Source: Nocardioides halotolerans DSM 19273 (GTDB lineage: Bacteria; Actinomycetota; Actinomycetes; Propionibacteriales; Nocardioidaceae). Taken from it: a stretch of DNA of 64,000 nt. A model generated the notes under the pieces. That model had not been told where the DNA came from. It ran no database searches and worked only from the letters and a program-made list of their open reading frames with translations. Within the stretch, counting starts at the first letter, position 1. Each line of letters opens with the position of its first letter. The stretch is from positions 35,274 through 99,273 of the forward strand of contig NZ_KE383922.1 of the NCBI RefSeq assembly GCF_000422805.1. Direction: 5' to 3'. The position numbers and the translations under genes were made by a program. This document shows positions 18,996 through 26,066 of the stretch, one piece after another.

Positions 18996-20414
18996 ATGTC
19001 CCCCAACATCCCCTCGCGCCGTCGCGCCCTCAACGTCCTCGCCCTGCTCCTGCCGCTGGTCCTCGCGCCGCTGCCGGGTTCCGCCCAGAACGCGCCGCCC
19101 GGCGCCGACTCTCACCGATCGAGCCGGACGCCCACGGTGTACATGAAGCTCGTCAAGCAGCAGGTGACGGCGAAGCAGCGGGCGCGCGTGAAGATCGCGC
19201 TGGGCACCCGCAGCGCCCGCTCGCACGCCCCCGGTGCGCTGCAGCGGGCGGCCCTCGGCTCGGGCAAGGTCGCGGTCGTGGTCGTGGGGAAGAAGGGCAA
19301 GCCGAGGACGATCGGCGGCACCCTCGTCAAGGGCAAGGACGTGGTCCGCCTCCCGAAGCTGAGGCCGGGCATCTACAAGGTGCGCGCCAGGTTCCTCGGC
19401 AACCAGCTGCTCGGCCGGGCCAAGTCGAAGATCCGCACCCTCAGGGTCGTCGGTGCCGGCGGCGGCGGTGGTGGCGGAGCGGCCGGCTGTGCCTCGTCCA
19501 CGCCGTACTCGCCCGACGGGCCCGACGGCAGCGGCGGCTGCTTCCCCGGCACGGCCAACACCGGTCCGACCAAGGCGGCGACCGCCATGGCGACCTACTC
19601 GGGCTCGTGCACCATCAGCACGCCCAACGTCGTGATCGACTCCAAGGTGGTCAACTGCCGCACCCTGAACATCACCAGCGGCGGCAGCGGCTTCGTGCTG
19701 AGGAACTCCTACCTCAACGGCTCGATCGTCCAGTCCGGGGGCGCCGCGCCGTACACCGTCCAGGACTCGTTCATCGACAGCGGCGTCCAGTTCCCCGCCT
19801 GCAGCGACGGGAGCTGCCCGGCCGGCAAGTACGCCTGCGGTGACCTCGGCAACACGACCTCGGACTGCGGCGTCAACGGGTCGAACTTCACGATCCTGCG
19901 CACGGAGATCATCAACACCAACCGGGCGGCGTACTGCGAGCGCAACTGCCTGATCCAGGACAGCTACTTCCACGGCACGAACCTGTGGCCGGACCCGAGC
20001 AACGGCGCGCACGCCTCCTCGGTGCGCATGGAGCAGGGGCTCACGCTGCGGCACAGCTCGATCCACTGCTCGTTCACCGGACCGTTCACCAACGGTGACA
20101 TCGGCTGCTCGGCGGACCTGACCGGCTACCCGGACTTCACCGCGATCAAGAACAACACGATCGACGCCAACCTGTTCGTGGCCAGCCCGCGAAGCGGATT
20201 CTGCGCCTACGGCGGCGCCACGCCCGACAAGCCCTACTCAGGTGACCCGACCAACGCCACCAACCAGAAGTTCACCAACAACGTCTTCCAGCGCGGCGCC
20301 AACCGCAAGTGCGGCTCCTACGGACCGGTGACGAACTTCGACAAGTCCCGCAGCGGCAACGCCTGGTCCGGCAACATTTGGGACGACGGGACGGCGGTCG
20401 CCGCGTCGAACTGA
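18996..20414 (+). CDS. Secreted Ig-like/beta-helix protein
   Basis: A 472-residue protein with a signal peptide (RRRALNVLALLLPLVLAPLP, cleavage likely after GSA). A beta-sandwich, Ig-like segment follows (residues about 48-155, TPTVYMKLVKQQVTAKQRAR to LRVV), then a run of seven glycines. A right-handed beta-helix-like domain spans residues 200-470 (SKVVNCRTLNITSGGSGFVL, NSYLNGSIVQSG, many Asn/Ser/Gly turns). Such helices bind or cleave polysaccharides, but no catalytic signature is clear. Several cysteine pairs suggest disulfides. I preferred the ATG at 18996 (GGTGGA upstream) to the one at 18990. Confidence 0.8.
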   Translation: MSPNIPSRRRALNVLALLLPLVLAPLPGSAQNAPPGADSHRSSRTPTVYMKLVKQQVTAKQRARVKIALGTRSARSHAPGALQRAALGSGKVAVVVVGKKGKPRTIGGTLVKGKDVVRLPKLRPGIYKVRARFLGNQLLGRAKSKIRTLRVVGAGGGGGGGAAGCASSTPYSPDGPDGSGGCFPGTANTGPTKAATAMATYSGSCTISTPNVVIDSKVVNCRTLNITSGGSGFVLRNSYLNGSIVQSGGAAPYTVQDSFIDSGVQFPACSDGSCPAGKYACGDLGNTTSDCGVNGSNFTILRTEIINTNRAAYCERNCLIQDSYFHGTNLWPDPSNGAHASSVRMEQGLTLRHSSIHCSFTGPFTNGDIGCSADLTGYPDFTAIKNNTIDANLFVASPRSGFCAYGGATPDKPYSGDPTNATNQKFTNNVFQRGANRKCGSYGPVTNFDKSRSGNAWSGNIWDDGTAVAASN

Positions 20415-20446
20415 CGCCCGCACCGACCATCCCGCCGTTTGCCTCG

Positions 20447-20475
20447 CCTTAGCCCGCTGCAGGTGCGGCCTTAGC
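20447..20475 (+). promoter_or_regulatory. CCTTAGC direct repeats, candidate OmpR-type operator
   Basis: CCTTAGC at 20447-20453 and again at 20469-20475, exactly 22 bases apart (two 11-bp steps). They lie 53-81 bases upstream of the secreted-protein gene at 20528. A weaker copy (CGTTTGC) sits one further step upstream at 20436. The same heptamer forms an 11-bp-phased array at 23390-23418 next to the response-regulator gene, so this is the likely binding site of that regulator. Confidence 0.7.
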
Positions 20476-20527
20476 GGCGCCCGCGACAACGTCTCCGTGT
20501 CAGATCAGTCGATCGCACGGAGGACTC

Positions 20528-20911
20528 ATGAAGAAGGCACTGCTGGCGCTCGCCGCGGTGATCGTGGCGACCGCTCTCGGAGTGGGCGCCTGGGCGGCGT
20601 TCGGCGCCGAGAACGACGACGAGACCACGCAGCGCGGGACCTGCGAGGGCAGGTCGACCGAGCTGTCGGTCGAGCGTGACGAGGGCGGCGTGGAGGTCTC
20701 CTTCGAGCTGCAGTCGACCGCGGCCGGTGAGACCTGGGACGTCGTGCTCGCCCAGGGCGAGACGACCCTCCTCGAGGGCCAGCGCCAGACCGACGAGGAC
20801 GGCGAGCTCGACCTCGACGCACCCGCCGCCGACGACGGCAGCGACGAGTTCACGGCCACCGCCACGCCATCCGCCGGCGGGGAGCCCTGCACCGCCACCC
20901 TCACCCGCTGA
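20528..20911 (+). CDS. Small secreted protein, paralogue 1
   Basis: A 127-residue protein with a signal peptide (KKALLALAAVIVATALGVGAWAAFG). The acidic mature domain of about 100 residues has one conserved cysteine near each end (RGTCEG; EPCTAT), likely joined by a disulfide. It aligns along its whole length with the next gene product: RGxC, ELxV, GGxEVS, GxxWxVV, GExDxD and a C-terminal GGxxCxAT are shared. Function is unknown. A GGAGG ribosome-binding site precedes the ATG, and two CCTTAGC boxes upstream tie it to the adjacent two-component system. Confidence 0.75.
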   Translation: MKKALLALAAVIVATALGVGAWAAFGAENDDETTQRGTCEGRSTELSVERDEGGVEVSFELQSTAAGETWDVVLAQGETTLLEGQRQTDEDGELDLDAPAADDGSDEFTATATPSAGGEPCTATLTR

Positions 20912-20934
20912 TCCAGCCGATCCGAGGAGAAGAC

Positions 20935-21327
20935 ATGAACCGCACCACCGCACTGATCAGCGCCGCCACGCTCGTGGCCGCTCCGCTGTCCACCCTGCTC
21001 GTCGCCACGCCGGCGTCCGCCGACACCACCAAGCGCGGTGCGTGCGGCCAGGGGAGCTACGAGCTCCAGGTCGACCGCGAGGACCGCGAGGACGGGGGCG
21101 GCTTCGAGGTCAGTGCCGACCTCGACCGGCTCGCGCCGGGCTCGCGCTGGACCGTCGTGGTCAAGCACGACGGCGCCCGGGTCGGCAAGGTGACCCGGAC
21201 CGCCGACCGGGAGGGCGAGATCGATGTCGACGTGCACCGGCCCGACACCCGGGGCCGGGACACCTTCCGCTTCAAGGCCGTGTCTGCCGGCGGCGCGAGG
21301 TGCGCCGCCACCATCACGGTCGGCTAG
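20935..21327 (+). CDS. Small secreted protein, paralogue 2
   Basis: A 130-residue protein with a signal peptide ending in ATPASA and a mature domain paralogous to the preceding gene product (about 35% identical by eye over 100 residues). Both conserved cysteines are kept (RGACGQ; ARCAAT). The mature part looks like a small beta-sandwich. It lies 23 bp downstream with its own GAGGAG ribosome-binding site, so both are in one operon, convergent with the kinase gene. I know no family name. Confidence 0.75.
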   Translation: MNRTTALISAATLVAAPLSTLLVATPASADTTKRGACGQGSYELQVDREDREDGGGFEVSADLDRLAPGSRWTVVVKHDGARVGKVTRTADREGEIDVDVHRPDTRGRDTFRFKAVSAGGARCAATITVG

Positions 21328-21336
21328 GACACGTTT

Positions 21337-22650
21337 TCAGGGCGCACCCAGCTCGACGACCACCCGGGCCCCGCCGAGAGCGGACCGACCCAGCGACAGG
21401 CCGCCACCGGACTCGGTGGCGGTCCTGTCGACTATGGAGAGCCCCAGCCCGGTCGAGCCGGCCCCGGACGTGCCGCGGCGCACGACGTCGAGGCCGTCGG
21501 GGAACCCGGGTCCGCCGTCCTCGACGGTGAGGAGCAGGCCCCCGCCGTCGCGCGGCGCCAGGGAGACGGCCACACCGGTCCCGTCCGCGGTATGGGTGAA
21601 GACGTTGTCGAGCAGCGCGTCGACCAGGGCGACGAGGTCCTCCTCCGCCGCGCGGACCGGCACCGGCCCCGGCACCGTCGATCCGAAGCGGAAGCTGCGG
21701 TCCTGCTCCTCGGCCAGCGGCTCCCAGTACCGCACCCGGTCCGAGAGCACCGCTCGTCCGTCGACGGCGGCCACCAGGCCCTCGCGCTCGGACCGTCTCG
21801 CCTCGCGCACCACGTGGTCGACCATCGCCTCGAGCTCGTCGAGGTCCGCGGAGAGCCGGGCTCGGTCGTCGGCGTCGGGCAGCCCCTCTGCGCGCAGCCG
21901 CAGCGTGGTGATCGGCGTCCGCAACCGGTGCGAGAGGTCCGCCACGCCCGCTCGCTCCCGCTCGAGCAGCACCTCGATCCGGGCGACCAGCCGGGTGAGG
22001 GCGGCGGACAGCTCGCGGACCTCCGCGGGCCCGGTCGGCTCGACCGGCCGGGTCGGGCGGTGGCCGAGCGCACCGGCGTAGGTCGCTAGCGCCCGGATCG
22101 GCTGCACGAACGAGCGGCCCAGCCGGTCGGCGAGCACCAGTGCGCCGGCGAGCAGCGCCAGGCCCAGGGCCAGCAGCACCAGCCAGCTGCGCAGGATCCC
22201 GGACTCCGTCCACCCGGGCTCGTGCACGACCACCCGGATCACGGGGGTGTTCTCGGGGCGCGCCGAGCTGCCTCCCAGGGAGACCGGAACCAGGATCTCC
22301 GCGCCGCCGTCGGCGTCGTCGAGCCGAGCCCGACCGGTCGTACGCGCGTCCGCCACGCGGTGGTCCTCGCCCGGGTCGGGCCCGAGGTCGGTCGCGTGGT
22401 CCTCGCCGGGGTAGAGGACCGTCGTGTCGATGCCAGTGCCGCGGTTGATCCGCGAGAGGTACACCTCGACGGTGCCCCGGTCGTCACCGGCGCCGGAGAC
22501 CACGGTCTCGGTGGCCTGCACCTCGAGCGCGGCGCGCGAGATCCGGTCCTCGAGGGCGTAGCCGCGCAGCAGCAGCGCCATCGGCACCAGCATCGCCAGC
22601 AGCACCATCGCCACCGCCGCGGCGACCGTGGTGATCAGGCTGCGGCGCAC
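21337..22650 (-). CDS. Two-component sensor histidine kinase (HAMP, HisKA)
   Basis: A 437-residue membrane kinase. Helix 1 is near residues 5-28 (ITTVAAAVAMVLLAMLVPMA), then an extracytoplasmic sensor domain of about 115 residues, then helix 2 near residues 160-180 (WLVLLALGLALLAGALVLAD). HAMP, HisKA (ADLSHRLRTPITTLRLRAEG with the phospho-acceptor His) and HATPase_c (DNVFTHTADGTG; DGGPGFPDGL; GLGLSIVDRTA) follow. The GTG start lies four bases after the regulator stop, so the two are co-transcribed. The external domain, next to secreted-protein genes, suggests sensing of an envelope signal. Confidence 0.92.
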   Translation of the reverse strand: MRRSLITTVAAAVAMVLLAMLVPMALLLRGYALEDRISRAALEVQATETVVSGAGDDRGTVEVYLSRINRGTGIDTTVLYPGEDHATDLGPDPGEDHRVADARTTGRARLDDADGGAEILVPVSLGGSSARPENTPVIRVVVHEPGWTESGILRSWLVLLALGLALLAGALVLADRLGRSFVQPIRALATYAGALGHRPTRPVEPTGPAEVRELSAALTRLVARIEVLLERERAGVADLSHRLRTPITTLRLRAEGLPDADDRARLSADLDELEAMVDHVVREARRSEREGLVAAVDGRAVLSDRVRYWEPLAEEQDRSFRFGSTVPGPVPVRAAEEDLVALVDALLDNVFTHTADGTGVAVSLAPRDGGGLLLTVEDGGPGFPDGLDVVRRGTSGAGSTGLGLSIVDRTATESGGGLSLGRSALGGARVVVELGAP

Positions 22651-22653
22651 GGC

Positions 22654-23340
22654 TCAGTCCTCCGGCGCGGCCAGGCGCACGCCGACGCCGCGCACGGTGT
22701 GGACGTAGCGCGGCTCGGCGGCCGTCTCACCGAGCTTGCGGCGCAGCCAGGACAGGTGCACGTCGACCGTCTTGTCCGACCCGCCCCAGGCCTGCTGCCA
22801 GACCTCCGCGAGCAGCTCCTTCTTCGTCACGACCTCGCCGGCCCGCTCGGCGAGGTGGCGGAGCAGGTCGAACTCGCGTGGGGTGAGCTCGACCGGTGTG
22901 CCGTCGAGGGTGGTGCGCCGGGCGGCCACGTCGAGCTCCAGCCCACCCACGACGAGGTTGTGCCGGGGCCTGCGGCCGCCGGCGGTGCGCCGCAGCACCG
23001 CGCGGATCCTGGCCTCGAGCTGGGTGGTCGTGTAGGGCTTCACGACGTAGTCGTCGGCTCCCGCGTCCAGGCAGCCCACCAGCGACGGGTCGTCGTCGCG
23101 GGCGCTGGCCACGATGACCGGGACCTCGCTCACCGCGCGCAGCATCGACAGCACCTGGGTGCCGTCGAGGTCGGGCAGCCCGAGGTCGAGGATCACGAGG
23201 TCGGGCCGGGTCTCGACCGCGCGCTGGAGGCCCTGCATGCCCGTCACGGCGGAGTCGACGGCGTACCCGCGCTGGTCCAGGGAGCGCATCAGCAACGGCC
23301 GGATCCGGTCGTCGTCCTCGATGATCAGCACCTGCACCAC
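22654..23340 (-). CDS. OmpR/PhoB-family response regulator
   Basis: Receiver domain with the acidic pair E9/D10 and phospho-acceptor D52 (VILDLGLPDLDG), Lys in the VVKPYTT motif, and a C-terminal winged helix (LTPREFDLLRHLAER, KTVDVHLSWLRRKLGE, YVHTVRGVGVRL). The start is the GTG at 23340: a TAGGTT -10 box ends seven bases upstream, which predicts a leaderless mRNA, whereas longer versions would add 16 residues before the first beta strand. It probably binds the CCTTAGC arrays at 23390-23418 and 20447-20475, giving autoregulation and control of the secreted paralogues. Confidence 0.9.
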   Translation of the reverse strand: MVQVLIIEDDDRIRPLLMRSLDQRGYAVDSAVTGMQGLQRAVETRPDLVILDLGLPDLDGTQVLSMLRAVSEVPVIVASARDDDPSLVGCLDAGADDYVVKPYTTTQLEARIRAVLRRTAGGRRPRHNLVVGGLELDVAARRTTLDGTPVELTPREFDLLRHLAERAGEVVTKKELLAEVWQQAWGGSDKTVDVHLSWLRRKLGETAAEPRYVHTVRGVGVRLAAPED

Positions 23341-23347
23341 GCTGGTG

Positions 23348-23353
23348 AACCTA
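23348..23353 (-). promoter_or_regulatory. Leaderless -10 box of the OmpR-type regulator gene
   Basis: TAGGTT on the minus strand, seven bases before the GTG at 23340. The CCTTAGC array begins about 37 bases further upstream, a distance suitable for an activator of the OmpR family. Confidence 0.6.
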
Positions 23354-23389
23354 GCCGGGCCAGCCCGGCGCGAGGCCCGCCCGGCCATG

Positions 23390-23418
23390 CCTTAGCCGCG
23401 CCTTAGCACTGCCATAGC
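23390..23418. promoter_or_regulatory. Three 11-bp-phased CCTTAGC repeats, candidate response-regulator operator
   Basis: CCTTAGC at 23390-23396, CCTTAGC at 23401-23407 and CCATAGC at 23412-23418, each exactly 11 bases after the last (7-bp half-site plus 4-bp spacer). This is the geometry bound by OmpR/PhoB-family dimers. The array sits between the response-regulator gene and the divergent membrane-protein gene and could control both. Confidence 0.75.
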
Positions 23419-23451
23419 CCTCCGGGGGTGTTCGTCCGCGACGATGTCCGG

Positions 23452-24009
23452 GTGCCCCCGCCGTCGTCCCTGCGCCGCGGCCTGGTGTGGACCCTCGCGT
23501 GGCTGCTCGCGGCTGCGGCCTCGGTGGCCGTCGGCGTGGTCGTGATGGACCGCCTCGGCGCCAGCAACCGCGACCGTGGGCCGATCGGGGACAACGAGCT
23601 GATCAGGCAGGCCGAGCTCACCGAGGGGTCGGCGACCCCCGACCTGGACGCCCAGGTCGTCCGCCGCACGATCGAGGAGGAGTTCGGCGCCTTCGTGGTC
23701 GAGTGCCGCGGGATCTACGCGTTCGGCGTGGAGGCGCGCCCGGACGAGGCAGCCGGCTGGCGGACTGTCAGCTTCGAGCGCGGCCCGGACGACGACGTCG
23801 ACGCCGTCTTCGCCCAGCAGGCCCGCTCGATCGACGTCGAGGTGTTCTGCAACCGCGGCGAGCCGACCGTTGCCGACATCGAGCGCAACGAGCTGCCCGA
23901 GGACGACTGTGCAGAACCCTCCACCCGCGCCCGGCAGCCGCCCGGACCCATAGGCTGGCGCCATGGGCAAGCAGGAAGACTTCGTGCTCCGGGCGCTCGA
24001 GGAGCGTGA
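23452..24009 (+). CDS. Membrane-anchored protein of unknown function
   Basis: A 185-residue protein starting MPPPSSLRRGLVW, with one N-terminal membrane helix (WTLAWLLAAAASVAVGVVVM) and an extracytoplasmic domain of about 130 residues holding two cysteines (FVVECRGIYAF; DVEVFCNRG). A GTG at 23428 would add eight residues; neither start has a strong ribosome-binding site. Its last 47 bases overlap the start of glnA, an unusually long same-strand overlap. The phased CCTTAGC boxes lie 34-62 bases upstream, so it may be part of the two-component regulon. No family recognised. Confidence 0.65.
   Translation: MPPPSSLRRGLVWTLAWLLAAAASVAVGVVVMDRLGASNRDRGPIGDNELIRQAELTEGSATPDLDAQVVRRTIEEEFGAFVVECRGIYAFGVEARPDEAAGWRTVSFERGPDDDVDAVFAQQARSIDVEVFCNRGEPTVADIERNELPEDDCAEPSTRARQPPGPIGWRHGQAGRLRAPGARGA
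23951..23956 (+). promoter_or_regulatory. Leaderless -10 box of glnA
   Basis: TAGGCT, six bases before the ATG at 23963, inside the coding sequence of the upstream membrane protein. It predicts an own, leaderless transcript for the glutamine synthetase operon. Confidence 0.6.
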
Positions 24010-25300
24010 CGTCCGGTTCGTGAGGCTGTGGTTCACCGACGTGCTCGGGTTCCTCAAGTCGGTGGCCGTGGCGCCGGCCGAGCTCGAGGGCGCCTTCGCG
24101 GAGGGCATCGGCTTCGACGGGTCCGCGATCGAGGGCTTGGCCCGCGTCTACGAGTCCGACATGCTGCTCAAGCCCGACCCGTCGACGTTCCAGATCCTGC
24201 CGTGGCGCGGCGAGGGTCCGACGACGGCCCGGATGTTCTGCGACATCGCGATGCCCGACGGCTCGCCGTCGTACGCCGACCCGCGGTTCGTCCTCAAGCG
24301 CACCCTGGCCACCGCCGCCGACAAGGGGTTCACGTTCTACACCCACCCCGAGATCGAGTTCTACCTGTTCAAGAACGTGCCCGAGGCGGGCGCGGAGCCC
24401 GTGCCGGTCGACCGCAGCGGCTTCTTCGACCACACCGCGCAGAGCAAGGGGTCGGACTTCCGGCGCGAGGCCATCACCATGCTCGAGTCGATGGGGATCT
24501 CGGTGGAGTTCAGCCACCACGAGGGCGGGCCCGGCCAGCAGGAGATCGACCTGAGGTACGCCGACGCGCTCAGCACGGCCGACAACATCATGACCTTCCG
24601 CACCGTGATCCGGGAGGTGGCGCTGAGCCAGGGCATCTGGGCGACGTTCATGCCCAAGCCGTTCACCACCCACCCCGGCTCGGGCATGCACACCCACGTC
24701 AGCCTCTTCGAGGGCGACCAGAACGCGTTCTACGAGGCGGGCTCGGAGTACCAGCTCTCGAAGGTCGGCCGCCAGTTCATCGCCGGCATCCTGGCGCACG
24801 CCCAGGAGATCAGCGTGATCACCAACCAGTGGGTCAACAGCTACAAGCGGATGATGTTCGGCGGCGAGGCGCCGTCCTACGTCTGCTGGGGCCACAACAA
24901 CCGCAGCGCGATGATCCGGGTGCCGATGTACAAGCCCCTCAAGGGCCAGTCGACCCGCATCGAGCTGCGCACCGTCGACGCCGCCTGCAACCCCTACCTC
25001 GCGTACGCCGTCACCCTCGCGGCCGGGATGAAGGGCATCGACCAGGGCCTCGACCTGCCGCGCGAGGCCGAGGACGACGTGTGGTCGCTCACCGACAGGG
25101 AGCGCCGCAGCCTCGGCATCGAGCCGCTGCCCAAGAGCCTCTACGAGGCGATCGAGATCGCCGAGGGCTCCGAGCTGCTGGCCGAGACCCTCGGCGAGCA
25201 CGTCTTCGACTTCTTCCTCCGCAACAAGCGCGCCGAGTGGGACGAGTACCGCGGCCAGGTCTCCGCCTTCGAGCGCGACCGCATGCTCCCGGTCGTCTGA
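23963..25300 (+). CDS. glnA2: Type I glutamine synthetase, GlnA2-like (GSI-alpha)
   Basis: A 445-residue enzyme of the GlnA family. Visible landmarks: GIGFDGSAIEGLARVYESDM near residues 50-70, HPEIEFYLFK (metal-binding Glu), HHEGGPGQQEID, KPFTTHPGSGMHTHVSLF (ATP/metal site) and RSAMIRVPMYKP. Length and lack of the roughly 25-residue insert of GlnA1 match the GSI-alpha type, like M. tuberculosis GlnA2 (446 residues, also near glnE). The site where GSI-beta enzymes carry the adenylylated Tyr (NLYDLP) reads DVWSLT, with Trp instead of Tyr, so GlnE control of this copy is unlikely. The other genes of the operon are a glutamine amidotransferase and glnE. Confidence 0.92.
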   Translation: MGKQEDFVLRALEERDVRFVRLWFTDVLGFLKSVAVAPAELEGAFAEGIGFDGSAIEGLARVYESDMLLKPDPSTFQILPWRGEGPTTARMFCDIAMPDGSPSYADPRFVLKRTLATAADKGFTFYTHPEIEFYLFKNVPEAGAEPVPVDRSGFFDHTAQSKGSDFRREAITMLESMGISVEFSHHEGGPGQQEIDLRYADALSTADNIMTFRTVIREVALSQGIWATFMPKPFTTHPGSGMHTHVSLFEGDQNAFYEAGSEYQLSKVGRQFIAGILAHAQEISVITNQWVNSYKRMMFGGEAPSYVCWGHNNRSAMIRVPMYKPLKGQSTRIELRTVDAACNPYLAYAVTLAAGMKGIDQGLDLPREAEDDVWSLTDRERRSLGIEPLPKSLYEAIEIAEGSELLAETLGEHVFDFFLRNKRAEWDEYRGQVSAFERDRMLPVV

Positions 25301-25316
25301 GCGCCGGCATCGCACC

Positions 25317-26066
25317 GTGAACGCGCGCATCCTGGTCGTGCAGCCCGAGCTCGACGACCCTCCGCACCTGTTCGGCGCCTGGCTGGAGGAGGCCGGGTGC
25401 GTGCTCGACGTCGTCCACCCGTACGCCGGCGAGGCGGTGCCCACGCTGGACGGCTACGCCGGCCTGCTCGTGATGGGCGGCGCGATGAGCGCCAACGACG
25501 ACGAGGTCCTCGAGTGGATCGCCCCGGTCAAGGAGCTGGTCCGCGACGCCGTCGCCGAGGAGGTGCCCACCCTCGGGATCTGCCTGGGACACCAGCTGAT
25601 CGGCAGCGCCCTCGGCGGCCGGGTCACGCCCAACCCCGCGGGGCAGCAGGTCGGGCTGATCCCGGTCGGCTGGACCGACGCGGCGCAGGACGACCGGCTC
25701 TTCGCCGGGCTCGCGACGCCGCGGCGCGGCGTCCAGTGGAACTACGACGTGGTCGTCGAGCCGCCGCCGGGCGCGGTGATCCTGGCGCAGACTGCGGGCG
25801 GCGAGATCCAGGTCGCCCGCTACGGCCCGGCCGCCTGGGGCGTCCAGCTGCATCCCGAGGTCGACGAGAGCATCGTCGGCACCTGGGTCACCGACTCCGA
25901 GCGCGGCGAGCTCGCCGGCCGCGGCCTCGACGCCGACGAGCTGCTCGGCGAGATCAAGGAGGCCAGGGAGGAGCTCGACCACGCCTGGGCGCCGCTGGCC
26001 GCGGGGTTCGCGGACATCGCGCTGGGCGCGCCCCCCGCCCGCCCGGTGCCTGGCCGGGCGGGATGA
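25317..26066 (+). CDS. Class I glutamine amidotransferase
   Basis: A 249-residue stand-alone GATase1 domain: oxyanion strand LLVMGGAMSAND, nucleophile C89 in the elbow LGICLGHQL, and the His-Glu dyad in GVQLHPEVDES. This group (GMP synthase-like/GuaA-type domain without synthetase) hydrolyses glutamine, or isopeptide gamma-glutamyl bonds in relatives such as PuuD-like enzymes. Its place between a glutamine synthetase and glnE suggests glutamine or gamma-glutamyl-polyamine metabolism, an inference. The GTG lies 16 bases after glnA; the stop overlaps glnE (ATGA). Confidence 0.87.
   Translation: MNARILVVQPELDDPPHLFGAWLEEAGCVLDVVHPYAGEAVPTLDGYAGLLVMGGAMSANDDEVLEWIAPVKELVRDAVAEEVPTLGICLGHQLIGSALGGRVTPNPAGQQVGLIPVGWTDAAQDDRLFAGLATPRRGVQWNYDVVVEPPPGAVILAQTAGGEIQVARYGPAAWGVQLHPEVDESIVGTWVTDSERGELAGRGLDADELLGEIKEAREELDHAWAPLAAGFADIALGAPPARPVPGRAG

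Noticed and set aside
23346..23352. GTTCACC on the minus strand as a Streptomyces-type PHO box
   Set aside because: Only one copy is present; PHO boxes are tandem 11-bp repeats. The base run is better explained as part of the -10 region of the regulator gene.
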